A stretch of DNA of 6,556 nucleotides from Saprospiraceae bacterium (GTDB lineage: Bacteria > Bacteroidota > Bacteroidia > Chitinophagales > Saprospiraceae), in assembly GCA_013001805.1 (NCBI GenBank), contig JABDLW010000392.1, positions 1-6,556 on the forward strand, in the 5' to 3' direction. The notes below the pieces were generated by a model. That model did not search any database and was not told the origin of the DNA. It saw only the letters and a list, made by a program, of their open reading frames with translations. Below are positions 1 through 6,465 of the stretch, piece after piece. The position numbers were made by a program, and so were the translations under genes. Position 1 is the stretch's first letter; each line of letters starts with the position of its first letter.

Positions 1-196
1 GTGGTTTTATCTGCACCTCCTTTCTCGGCTTAATTGATCCGGTAGCCACTGTCTTCTTAATGATTTCCTGATAGACGGGGGATTCAAATTCATAGACCAC
101 GGGATCTGTTTTACTCTGCTGATAAAAATAATATCCTAAAGCGATTGATAGTATAGCCAATAGCACGATGCCTCCGATTAAGCAACCTTTTTTCAT
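1..196 (-). CDS. Membrane-fusion (HlyD/MacA-type) periplasmic adaptor subunit, N-terminal part only
   Basis: Only the first 65 codons are present; the gene runs off the left edge of the window. The product starts MKKGCLIGGIVLLAIL, with a basic N-terminus and a hydrophobic segment at about residues 4-25 that acts as a signal anchor. After a short linker comes 'VATGSIKPRKEVQIKP' (about residues 50-65), which resembles the entry into the first beta strand of MacA/HlyD-type adaptors, where 'TG-x-I/V-x-P' is typical. In this family the adaptor is anchored in the inner membrane and links an ABC permease to the periplasm or an outer-membrane channel. The ATG at 196 lies 12 bases after the stop of the upstream permease gene, with a weak purine-rich leader (TGAAGAA) directly before it, so it is the last visible gene of the transporter operon. 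The family call rests on a short N-terminus plus operon context. The hairpin, lipoyl and barrel domains are outside the window. Confidence 0.8.
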   Translation of the reverse strand, partial: MKKGCLIGGIVLLAILSIALGYYFYQQSKTDPVVYEFESPVYQEIIKKTVATGSIKPRKEVQIKP

Positions 197-208
197 TTCT
201 TCAATAGT

Positions 209-1453
209 TTATTCATCTTTTAAAGCAATTACCGGGTTTACATTCGCCGCCTGTAAGGCTGGAACCAATCCGGTCAGTGCTCCCGCGATAATTAAAATAA
301 ATAACGCGGCAATACCGACTTTAAAATCAATCTCCGGATTAGCGAAAAATTCTCCACCCACTCCTACCGCCTGATTTAATGCAGCAATAATTCCAGTGCT
401 GAGTAACAAGCCAAAATATCCGGCCAGGGTCGTAATAAAAACAGATTCAAGTAAGATCATGCTTACGATGGATCCGGGAGTGGCACCCATCGATTTTCTT
501 ATTCCTATTTCCTTGGTACGTTCCTTAACAATAATTAACATAATGTTGCCAACACCGATTATTCCGGCGAGCAAACTACCAATCCCAACAATCCAAATAA
601 TAAATCTGATACCAAAAAAAAGGCCCTGAACCTCGGCAAACTCCTTCTCCAGATTAAATGAGCGGATGCCCTGGTCATCGTCCGGATGTATCTTATGACG
701 GGTACGTAATAGGGCTTTTAGTGGTCCTTCCAGAGCACTTACTTTTACATCTTGCCTGGCCGTACAAATAAACCAACCTATTCTACCCATATTGTTGGTC
801 ACTTGCTGGGCAGTGGTCATCGGCATCATAATGGTTTTTTCGTCATCAGCCTGATCCTGACCACCGCGGCTTGATTGACAGATTCCCACTACTTTGTATT
901 CGATACCGGAAATGCGCAGATATTGACCAATCACTTTTTCCTCCTTTGCAAAAAGGAGATCACGCACATATTTGCCAATGACAATAACCTTCCGGCGCTC
1001 CAGCATATCCAATGGATTAATAAACCGGCCATCAATAATTTTAAATGCTTCAATATTTATAAAGTCGGGTGATTCTCCCCGCACGTCGAAACTGCCACTT
1101 TTGTTGTCCCTGGCTATTTCTCCCGACATCACAAAAATCCGGGGGGCCATATATTCGATTTGGTGTGCGAAATTGGATTTGATTGCCTGGATATCCGCTT
1201 CGGTAAGTCGCACTCTTCTTCCCGACTGCAATCCGGCGTATGGCAGGGAAGTGTTTTGTGTCCAGACATACAAAGCATTAGTGGCCCGGCTGCCAAAATT
1301 AGTCATTACTCCATTTTCCAAACCCTTGCCACTTCCCATTAAGAAAACCAACATAAAAATTCCCCAAAAAACACCCAGTGCTGTGAGAAAAGTACGTGTC
1401 TTATGTTTTCTTATCGTACCAAATATTTCCTGCCATTTATCGTAATCAAACAT
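209..1453 (-). CDS. ABC transporter permease, MacB/FtsX family (second of two paralogues)
   Basis: This 414-residue inner-membrane permease has the MacB/FtsX layout. A cytoplasmic N-terminal stretch (MFDYDKWQEIFGTIRKHKTR) is followed by TM1 at about 21-43, then a large extracytoplasmic MacB-type periplasmic core domain (about 45-275). Three C-terminal helices follow at about 282-307, 337-358 and 377-400. Between TM2 and TM3 lies the cytoplasmic coupling segment (about 310-329, 'ERTKEIGIRKSMGATPGS'), which in this family contacts the ATPase. Length is normal and no residues look missing. It is paralogous to the permease encoded just upstream: the first 45 residues and the coupling segment are nearly the same, while the periplasmic domains have diverged. 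The ATG at 1453 has no visible Shine-Dalgarno, and the gene is separated from the upstream permease gene by 136 bp holding a partial repeat. It is probably co-transcribed with the adaptor gene 12 bp downstream. Export of a toxic or lipidic compound is plausible, but the substrate is unknown. Confidence 0.93.
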   Translation of the reverse strand: MFDYDKWQEIFGTIRKHKTRTFLTALGVFWGIFMLVFLMGSGKGLENGVMTNFGSRATNALYVWTQNTSLPYAGLQSGRRVRLTEADIQAIKSNFAHQIEYMAPRIFVMSGEIARDNKSGSFDVRGESPDFINIEAFKIIDGRFINPLDMLERRKVIVIGKYVRDLLFAKEEKVIGQYLRISGIEYKVVGICQSSRGGQDQADDEKTIMMPMTTAQQVTNNMGRIGWFICTARQDVKVSALEGPLKALLRTRHKIHPDDDQGIRSFNLEKEFAEVQGLFFGIRFIIWIVGIGSLLAGIIGVGNIMLIIVKERTKEIGIRKSMGATPGSIVSMILLESVFITTLAGYFGLLLSTGIIAALNQAVGVGGEFFANPEIDFKVGIAALFILIIAGALTGLVPALQAANVNPVIALKDE

Positions 1454-1589
1454 ATACGTATGACGAATTTAGAATGGCGAATCAAGGTGCTGATCGACGA
1501 AAGGAGCGTCTCGATGAAGACGTTCTTTAATCATGATAATCTTTCTCACAATATCTCAGATTTAATTGTCTTGGCATAGAACTTAATGA
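1454..1589. other. Spacer between the two permease genes, partly made of a dispersed repeat
   Basis: This 136-bp gap is unusually long for an operon whose other junctions are a 14-bp overlap and a 12-bp gap. Its left part (about 1461-1520) is a degraded copy of the repeat that fills 4756-4947, in opposite orientation. The rest (about 1521-1589) is AT-rich. I see no clear promoter match, terminator hairpin or credible small ORF in it. It may separate expression of permease 2 and the adaptor from the upstream genes, but nothing in the sequence demonstrates that. Confidence 0.6.
1461..1520 (+). repeat. Dispersed intergenic repeat, partial copy A
   Basis: Positions 1476-1510 match the reverse complement of 4885-4919 at 32 of 35 bases; the shared core reads AAGGTGCTGA, then C or T, then CGACGAAAGGAGCGTC. 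Immediately after the core, TCGATGAA (1511-1518) matches the reverse complement of 4827-4834, so the two copies are collinear apart from 50 bp missing here. Before the core, TGACGAATTT (1461-1470) and GGCGAAT are degenerate versions of the CGAATGA-type units in the other copy. The element begins within 10 bp of the start codon of the second permease gene. Confidence 0.8.
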
Positions 1590-2834
1590 CTAGCTTTTCA
1601 TAGCTACTACGGGATTTATTCTTGATGCTTTTAAGGCAGGGAGTAATCCGGCAATGGCACCGCTCACTACCAGGATGACCATCGCCAACACTACGACACC
1701 AAAATTCACTTGAGGGTCCCGGAAAAATTCGTTTTCTAATTCATATTTTAGCATGAGGGCATTAATTCCGTAAATAATTCCGAAACCCACCAGCAAACCC
1801 ATATATCCTGCGATTGACGTAATAAATATGGATTCCTGCAAAATCATGGATACGATCGAACCGGGTGTGGCACCAAGGGCTTTACGTATACCGATTTCTC
1901 TTGTCCGGTCTTTCACAATAATTAGCATAATATTGCTGACGCCAATGACTCCGGCAATAATACTACCAATGCCAACAAACCAGATAAATCCTTTAATAAA
2001 TCCAATGACGGTTCGAAACTGACGATAATTCTCGAGATCGTTATTAATATAAATTGCCTGATCATCCTTAATATCAAATTTGTGCTTATCTGCCAACAAC
2101 TGCGTTACTCTACCTTCAATCGCCTTTGATTCCTTAAAGGTCGCATCACCCACGGTCATCATTAATTGATGCAAACGATCATTGCCAGTAAAAAGCTTTT
2201 GGCAAGTCGTAATTGGGACGTAAAGTACCCTGGTTTCATTTTCCCGTTGATCAGTATATTCGCCGACGACCGTGTATTGAATGCCCCCAATGACAACTGG
2301 TTCTCCAATTATTGTTTTAATGTTTTCAGGAAATAGGGCTTTTTTTACCACATCTCCAATCAGACAAACCTTTCTAGCTTCCTGTATATCTTTTTCATTG
2401 ATGTATCTTCCCTCCACCATCTGGGTGTTTTCGAGCACCTGGTGATCCGGATGTACACCGGTGACCCGGTAGGACAGACTTTTTTGCTTATAGCTGATTA
2501 CGATATCACCGGATAAGTAATATCGACCGCTCAAATGATCCACTTCATCTATTTCACGATCAATGCGATTAAAATCATCATTGGTAAATTGAATACGCCG
2601 GCCAATTGGTAAACCCTGATACGGCATGGAGGTCCTCCCCCGAAAAATCCAAATACTGTTAACCGCGTCATCCTGGAAATTGTATTCAGCACTGTTTTCC
2701 AGCCCGCTTCCGGCACCTACTAATATGATCAGCATTAGTATACCCCAAAAGACACTGAGCGCAGTGAGGAAAGTACGAAGCTTATGGCGACGTATAGATG
2801 AAAATATTTCCGACCATTTATCAAGATCGAACAT
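1590..2834 (-). CDS. ABC transporter permease, MacB/FtsX family (first of two paralogues)
   Basis: This 414-residue permease has an N-terminal cytoplasmic segment MFDLDKWSEIFSSIRRHKLR and TM1 at about 21-43. A MacB-type periplasmic core domain spans about 45-275. TM2 lies at about 281-306, TM3 at about 335-358 and TM4 at about 377-399. The cytoplasmic coupling segment at about 308-327 ('KDRTREIGIRKALGATPGS') carries the conserved E-I-G-I-R-K and G-A-T-P motifs of the FtsX/MacB superfamily, expected to dock on the ATPase. The ATG at 2834 sits inside the last codons of the ATPase gene (14-bp overlap), with purine-rich AGAAGAAAG just upstream serving as a ribosome binding site, which suggests translational coupling. 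Unlike E. coli MacB, the ATPase is a separate polypeptide, as in LolCDE. Whether this protein homodimerises or pairs with the second permease cannot be told from sequence. Confidence 0.94.
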   Translation of the reverse strand: MFDLDKWSEIFSSIRRHKLRTFLTALSVFWGILMLIILVGAGSGLENSAEYNFQDDAVNSIWIFRGRTSMPYQGLPIGRRIQFTNDDFNRIDREIDEVDHLSGRYYLSGDIVISYKQKSLSYRVTGVHPDHQVLENTQMVEGRYINEKDIQEARKVCLIGDVVKKALFPENIKTIIGEPVVIGGIQYTVVGEYTDQRENETRVLYVPITTCQKLFTGNDRLHQLMMTVGDATFKESKAIEGRVTQLLADKHKFDIKDDQAIYINNDLENYRQFRTVIGFIKGFIWFVGIGSIIAGVIGVSNIMLIIVKDRTREIGIRKALGATPGSIVSMILQESIFITSIAGYMGLLVGFGIIYGINALMLKYELENEFFRDPQVNFGVVVLAMVILVVSGAIAGLLPALKASRINPVVAMKS

Positions 2835-3498
2835 AACTTTCTTCTATTTTTCCATCTTTCATTCGAATCACTCGTTTGGTCATATTGGCGATATCATTTT
2901 CGTGTGTAACTATGATAACGGTGATACCTTCCTCATTCACGCGACGGAATATATCCATGACCTCATAAGAAGTTTTAGAATCCAACGCCCCGGTTGGCTC
3001 ATCAGCTAGAATAATTCGAGGATGATTGGCCAGTGATCTCGCAATGGCAACGCGCTGTTGCTGGCCTCCAGAAAGTTGATTTGGCAGATGGTCAGCCCAG
3101 GGCTTCAGGCCCACTTTGTCAAGGTAGTCCATAGCAATCTCTTGTCGTTCCTTGCGTGGCACCTTGCGATAATAAAGCGGCAGGGCCACGTTTTCCCATG
3201 CCGTTTTAAAATTCAGCAGATTAAATGATTGAAAGACAAAACCGATCATTTCATTGCGGTAAAAGGCTGCTTGCCGTTGGGTCAATTCCCGGATCAACTT
3301 GCCATCCAGAAAATACTCCCCTGCGTCATATTCATCCAAAATGCCCAGGATATTAAGCAAGGTACTCTTGCCCGAACCTGAAGAACCCATGATCGATACG
3401 AGTTCTCGTTTTTCTATACTTAGGTCAATTCCCTTTAGCACCTGAAGCCTGGTCGAACCCGTTTCGTAGGCTTTGTAGAGATTCTTCACTTGGATCAT
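2821..3498 (-). CDS. ABC transporter ATP-binding protein, MacB/LolD-type
   Basis: This 225-residue stand-alone nucleotide-binding subunit would energise the adjacent permeases from the cytoplasmic face. All catalytic motifs are intact, numbered from the ATG at 3498: Walker A GSSGSGKST (38-46, Lys44), Q-loop Gln90 in FVFQ, signature LSGGQ (142-146), Walker B with Asp166-Glu167 in ILADEPTG, D-loop ALD (171-173) and H-loop His199 in VTHE. The length and the 'MGSSGSGKSTLLNILG' context fit the MacB/LolD/FtsE group. The frame stays open to a GTG at 3528 that would add ten residues. I prefer the ATG at 3498 because family members usually begin 'MI-x-V/L-x-N-L' exactly there and the extension has no conserved character. 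Neither start has a strong Shine-Dalgarno. The stop TGA (2823-2821) lies inside the start of the first permease gene. It is the first gene of the transporter operon in this window. Confidence 0.95.
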   Translation of the reverse strand: MIQVKNLYKAYETGSTRLQVLKGIDLSIEKRELVSIMGSSGSGKSTLLNILGILDEYDAGEYFLDGKLIRELTQRQAAFYRNEMIGFVFQSFNLLNFKTAWENVALPLYYRKVPRKERQEIAMDYLDKVGLKPWADHLPNQLSGGQQQRVAIARSLANHPRIILADEPTGALDSKTSYEVMDIFRRVNEEGITVIIVTHENDIANMTKRVIRMKDGKIEESYVRS

Positions 3499-3738
3499 AT
3501 CAGAAATAATCTTGACATAAAGAACCACATCTCGAGAAGAACATCCTACTAGTATAGACCAGCACAGTGGATCAGTCTACCAACGAAAGATGCGTTCCTT
3601 TGGGTTTAGACGGGAGGTAAACAGAAAAGTTGCGCGGGAAAGATTATGGTGATCAGCCTCACTGGATGGCAACTCCCTGTGAGTCAAAAAGAAATCGCAT
3701 AATACTTATATTGGTGCCGGTTTAGATGATACCGTAGT
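3499..3738. promoter_or_regulatory. Divergent intergenic region carrying the transporter-operon and aldolase promoters
   Basis: The ABC operon leaves to the left and the aldolase gene to the right, so both promoters should lie here. I found no perfect TAnnTTTG box on either strand. The best candidate for the aldolase is TATATTGG (3707-3714), one mismatch from the -7 consensus and about 25 bp before the ATG, with no convincing TTTG at the -33 distance. Two weak 5-bp inverted repeats are present, TAGAC/GTCTA (3555-3559 and 3575-3579) and CTCAC/GTGAG (3658-3662 and 3679-3683), with loops of about 15 bases. These may be chance. No credible small gene was found. Confidence 0.4.
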
Positions 3739-4755
3739 ATGTTGGTAAATTTCAAAAGCGATACCGTTACAAAACCCAGCCAGGCCATGCTGTCCTACAT
3801 GCTGTCAGCTCCGGTGGGCGATGATGTTTTTGGTGAAGATCCCACGGTCAATGCCCTTCAGGATAAAACTGCTATAATGTTTGGCCACGAGGATGCTCTC
3901 TTTTGTCCCTCTGGCACCATGACGAATCAAATTGCAGTGCAACTGCACACTACTCCGCTTGCGGAAATAATTTGTGAGGAAGATGCCCACATATACCAAT
4001 ATGAAACCGGGGGCTATGCTTATAATGCCCGTTGTGCCATTAATTTGGTCAAAGGCAGGTTCGGTAAAATGCAGGCCGGCCAGGTGCAGGCGGCCATCAA
4101 ACAGGAGTACGATTGGTTACCGCTGACGAAAATGGTTTCTATTGAAAACAGCTGCAATCGAGGCGGTGGAACATATTATTCTATTGACGAAGCGGCGGAG
4201 ATCCGAAATGTCTGTCGGGACAACCAGCTCGCCTTCCACCTGGATGGTGCACGTCTCTTTAACGTCCTGGTAGAAACCGGTGATAAGCCCGAAATATGGG
4301 GTGCACTATTTGACACGATTTCGATTTGTCTGTCCAAGGGACTGGGGGCACCGGTGGGATCATTATTAATTGGCAGTAAGAGTCAGATTGCCCGGGCACG
4401 CCGATTCCGGAAAGTCATGGGAGGAGGTATGCGGCAGGCCGGGATCTTGGCAGCTGCAGGTATTTTTGCCTTGGATCATCACATAGACCGGCTTAAGGTT
4501 GATAACAACCGGGCAAAAATGATAGGTGCAGAACTCATCAATAAAGGCTTTGTTAAAAATGTTCGCCCGGTGATGACAAACATTGTAATCTGCGATTTGG
4601 TGGAAGAATATCCTGTACAAAAATTTATAGCTGATCTTGACGCAAAAAATATTCAGGTAGTACAGATGGGGCCACAGGCAGTCCGATTTGTAACTCATCT
4701 GGATCTAAATGATGCGATGATAGATTATGCACTGGCTGAAATCAGGAAAATGTAA
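3739..4755 (+). CDS. ltaE: Low-specificity L-threonine aldolase (PLP-dependent, fold type I)
   Basis: The 338-residue product is full length for the family and opens with the diagnostic 'F-K-S-D-T-V-T-K-P' (5-13), equivalent to the usual 'RSDTVT-x-P'. Threonine aldolases cleave L-threonine and L-allo-threonine to glycine and acetaldehyde, and often other beta-hydroxy amino acids, in the cytoplasm. Visible cofactor-site features are PSGTMTNQ (57-64) for the PLP phosphate, His84 in EDAHIYQYE (the residue expected to stack on the pyridine ring), Asp169 in HLDGARLFN (pairing with the ring nitrogen), Lys200 in CLSKGLGAPVGS (the Schiff-base lysine) and Arg316 in VRFVTH (substrate carboxylate). It is the only plus-strand gene here, with the ABC operon divergent on its left and the protease gene convergent on its right, so it is probably transcribed alone. 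The ATG at 3739 has no evident Shine-Dalgarno, but the conserved motif begins a few residues later, so the start is secure. Confidence 0.96.
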   Translation: MLVNFKSDTVTKPSQAMLSYMLSAPVGDDVFGEDPTVNALQDKTAIMFGHEDALFCPSGTMTNQIAVQLHTTPLAEIICEEDAHIYQYETGGYAYNARCAINLVKGRFGKMQAGQVQAAIKQEYDWLPLTKMVSIENSCNRGGGTYYSIDEAAEIRNVCRDNQLAFHLDGARLFNVLVETGDKPEIWGALFDTISICLSKGLGAPVGSLLIGSKSQIARARRFRKVMGGGMRQAGILAAAGIFALDHHIDRLKVDNNRAKMIGAELINKGFVKNVRPVMTNIVICDLVEEYPVQKFIADLDAKNIQVVQMGPQAVRFVTHLDLNDAMIDYALAEIRKM

Positions 4756-4947
4756 TGAATGTAGAATGACGAATTTGGGAATGACGCGTTTTCAACTAAT
4801 TTCCAATCTACGTCACACATATCCTTTTCATCGAGATACTTCTTTCGATCGATCCCGATCTTCGATTCGAATCATTCGTCTACTGACGCTCCTTTCGTCG
4901 GTCAGCACCTTCATTCGTCATTCGTCATTCGAATCATTCGTTATTCA
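4756..4947 (-). repeat. Dispersed intergenic repeat, long copy B
   Basis: The 192-bp gap between two convergent genes is filled from stop codon to stop codon with repetitive DNA. Visible parts, on the plus strand, are: GAATGAC units at the left end (about 4764-4784); a 15-bp direct repeat ATTCGAATCATTCGT at 4865-4879 and 4927-4941; the core 4885-4919, shared in inverted orientation with 1476-1510; and three exact tandem heptamers TCATTCG at 4911-4931. The left-end GAATGACGAAT units are inverted relative to the right-end ATTCGTCATTC units, so the element has loosely inverted ends. CTGAC (4883-4887) and GTCAG (4901-4905) could form a short stem around the core. No transposase or ORF is encoded. 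I see no U-tract that would make it a standard terminator, although it sits where terminators for both genes would be expected. Confidence 0.75.
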
Positions 4948-6366
4948 TTAGTCTCCCAGCCCCTTCTTGAAAGCATAGAAGTACTCACCTTCATATTGCG
5001 GGTAAAATCCTCCAAGTTCGACAATATCGGCCTCGACATCTTTTATTTTCTCCAGTGTCTCCCCTACATCCTGGACTTTCAACCCATTGACTGAGGTGAT
5101 AATGAAATCCAGCTCCATATTTGTTTCCTCGATTTTGCTTTCGCGGTAAATACTATTCACCTTAGCACCTCCTTGTCCAAATTTAGCAATTTCGGTGTCA
5201 TTTAAGTCTTTTAGTTCAAATCCAATCTCGACCATCATTGGGTCTAACTTACGAATGATCTTTTGTTGCAAAACCACGGTCGATTTACGCTTGGCACCAT
5301 CCCGTAAAAATTCTATAGATAATTTATCTCCTGGCCGGTTTCGGGCGATCATCTCCTGCAATTCAGGAAAAGTGCGGGTATCTGACCCATTTAAACTCAG
5401 GATCACATCTCCACTCTCCAGGCCGGCTTCTTTTGCCGCACTGTTGGGATTTACATAATCTACATACACTCCGTTTACTTCATCCAGCCCCATCTTCTTA
5501 GCCAGTTCATCTGTCATGTTCTTGATACTGACACCAAGCAGGCCGCGACGTATTTCGCCAAATTCCTGTAGATCGGCAATAACTTTCTGTGCTAGATTAG
5601 AAGGAATGGCAAACGAGTAGCCCTCATATTTACCTGACTGGGTGATGATAGCAGCATTTATCCCGATCAACTCACCATTGGTATTGACCAATGCGCCACC
5701 ACTATTGCCCTGATTGACGACAGCATCAGTTTGGATAAAAGATTCAACGCTGGATTCATTTTCCAGGATGCTGATATTTCGCGCTTTGGCACTGACGATA
5801 CCAGCCGTCACCGTTGATTCGAGACGGAAGGGATTTCCTATCGCAAGTACCCACTCACCCACCTGTAGCGAATCTGAGTTACCAAATTCAACAAATGGCA
5901 GGTTTTGCGCTTCGATTTTCAGCAATGCGATGTCCGTCGAAGGATCGCTCCCCACTAATTGTGCCTGATATTCCCGTTTATCATCCAGGGTCAGGTGAAT
6001 TTCTGAGCCATCATTGACCACGTGATGATTTGTCACAATATAACCGTCAGGAGAAATGATCACCCCGCTACCGGAAGAAGCCGTATACCGGTAATTCCAG
6101 TATCCCTTCTTGTTGGCATGTAAGGTCCTGATAAATACAACTGCGGGGGTTGCATGTTGTGCTGCCGACACAAAATCTGTGGGACTGGATGCAATAAAAC
6201 TTCGCTGTCTGCTGCCACTAAAAAGCTCATCGTGAATACTCGTCTTCTGAACATGAACCGGTTCTCTGATGATAATCTTCTCGGGAGAGTCGAGATACTT
6301 GAAAAATCCGATGGTCAAAAGCGAGCTAAAAATAGATACGAAGATCAATAACGCGACGTTTTTCAT
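4948..6366 (-). CDS. htrA: HtrA/Deg-family periplasmic serine protease (DegP/DegQ-like)
   Basis: This 472-residue envelope-stress protease and chaperone begins with a hydrophobic signal or anchor segment (residues 4-22; no lipobox cysteine), followed by a linker to about residue 60. The trypsin-like domain (about 65-265) has an intact triad: His115 in VTNHHVV, Asp145 in DPSTDIALLKI and Ser222 in QGNSGGAL. PDZ1 (about 272-365) is canonical, with RRGLLGV as the carboxylate-binding region and a LESGDVILSLNG core. A second, more divergent PDZ-like region (about 373-455) ends in YEGEYFYAFKKGLGD, so the protein appears complete. In this family the enzyme degrades or refolds damaged periplasmic proteins. 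The loop before the protease core is short, more DegQ/DegS-like than DegP-like. The two PDZ regions argue against DegS, which has one. The ATG at 6366 is preceded by a short hairpin rather than a clear Shine-Dalgarno. The gene appears monocistronic within the window. Confidence 0.95.
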   Translation of the reverse strand: MKNVALLIFVSIFSSLLTIGFFKYLDSPEKIIIREPVHVQKTSIHDELFSGSRQRSFIASSPTDFVSAAQHATPAVVFIRTLHANKKGYWNYRYTASSGSGVIISPDGYIVTNHHVVNDGSEIHLTLDDKREYQAQLVGSDPSTDIALLKIEAQNLPFVEFGNSDSLQVGEWVLAIGNPFRLESTVTAGIVSAKARNISILENESSVESFIQTDAVVNQGNSGGALVNTNGELIGINAAIITQSGKYEGYSFAIPSNLAQKVIADLQEFGEIRRGLLGVSIKNMTDELAKKMGLDEVNGVYVDYVNPNSAAKEAGLESGDVILSLNGSDTRTFPELQEMIARNRPGDKLSIEFLRDGAKRKSTVVLQQKIIRKLDPMMVEIGFELKDLNDTEIAKFGQGGAKVNSIYRESKIEETNMELDFIITSVNGLKVQDVGETLEKIKDVEADIVELGGFYPQYEGEYFYAFKKGLGD

Positions 6367-6379
6367 AAAGCCTAGCTTT
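6367..6379 (-). promoter_or_regulatory. Small hairpin in the protease mRNA leader, abutting the start codon
   Basis: In the transcript the bases directly before AUG read AAAGC-UAG-GCUUU, a perfect 5-bp inverted repeat with a 3-base loop ending next to the start codon. It sits where a ribosome binding site would be, and no Shine-Dalgarno is visible around it. The stem is short and mostly A-U, so it may be coincidental. Confidence 0.25.
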
Positions 6380-6457
6380 TTAGTGTGTCTATCCTTAAAT
6401 TACATTGTATTGGTCAACGAACAAATATGATTTCGCTATTTAACGAAAAAATAACGA

Positions 6458-6465
6458 CAAACCTA
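6458..6465 (-). promoter_or_regulatory. Putative Bacteroidota -7 promoter box for the protease gene
   Basis: Read on the minus strand this is TAGGTTTG, an exact match to the TAnnTTTG consensus of the Bacteroidota primary sigma factor. It would place the transcription start near 6451 and give a leader of about 85 bases. No TTTG is seen at the ideal -33 spacing; the nearest partial match, ATTG at 6483-6480, is only 14 bp upstream. It is therefore a candidate only. Confidence 0.35.

Noticed and set aside
972..1445. Plus-strand open frame of 157 codons opposite the second permease gene
   Set aside because: It lies entirely antisense to a well-supported permease gene, has no family-like motifs and no leader, and is a shadow of that gene. 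Other plus-strand frames over the permease and protease genes were rejected for the same reason.
209..2834. Tandem duplication of the permease gene as a recent event
   Set aside because: The equal length is suggestive, but the periplasmic domains are highly diverged, so the duplication must be old. Paired divergent permeases of this kind look like a normal arrangement rather than a fresh duplication.
3646..3702. Small plus-strand ORF of 18 codons (MVISLTGWQLPVSQKEIA) upstream of the aldolase gene
   Set aside because: It has no well-placed ribosome binding site and no recognisable leader-peptide character such as a run of threonine or glycine codons. A frame of this length is expected by chance.
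4883..4905. Intrinsic bidirectional terminator in the convergent gap
   Set aside because: The CTGAC/GTCAG stem is only 5 bp with a 13-base loop, and no T-tract follows on either strand. The location fits but the structure does not.
4756..4947. CRISPR array
   Set aside because: The repeated units are 7-15 bp, partly tandem and partly inverted, with no regular spacer length and no cas genes nearby.
4727..4951. Plus-strand open frame of 74 codons across the aldolase end and the intergenic repeat
   Set aside because: It overlaps the end of the aldolase gene and then reads through repeat DNA, giving low-complexity Ser/Arg/Ile/His-rich sequence from the repeated heptamers.
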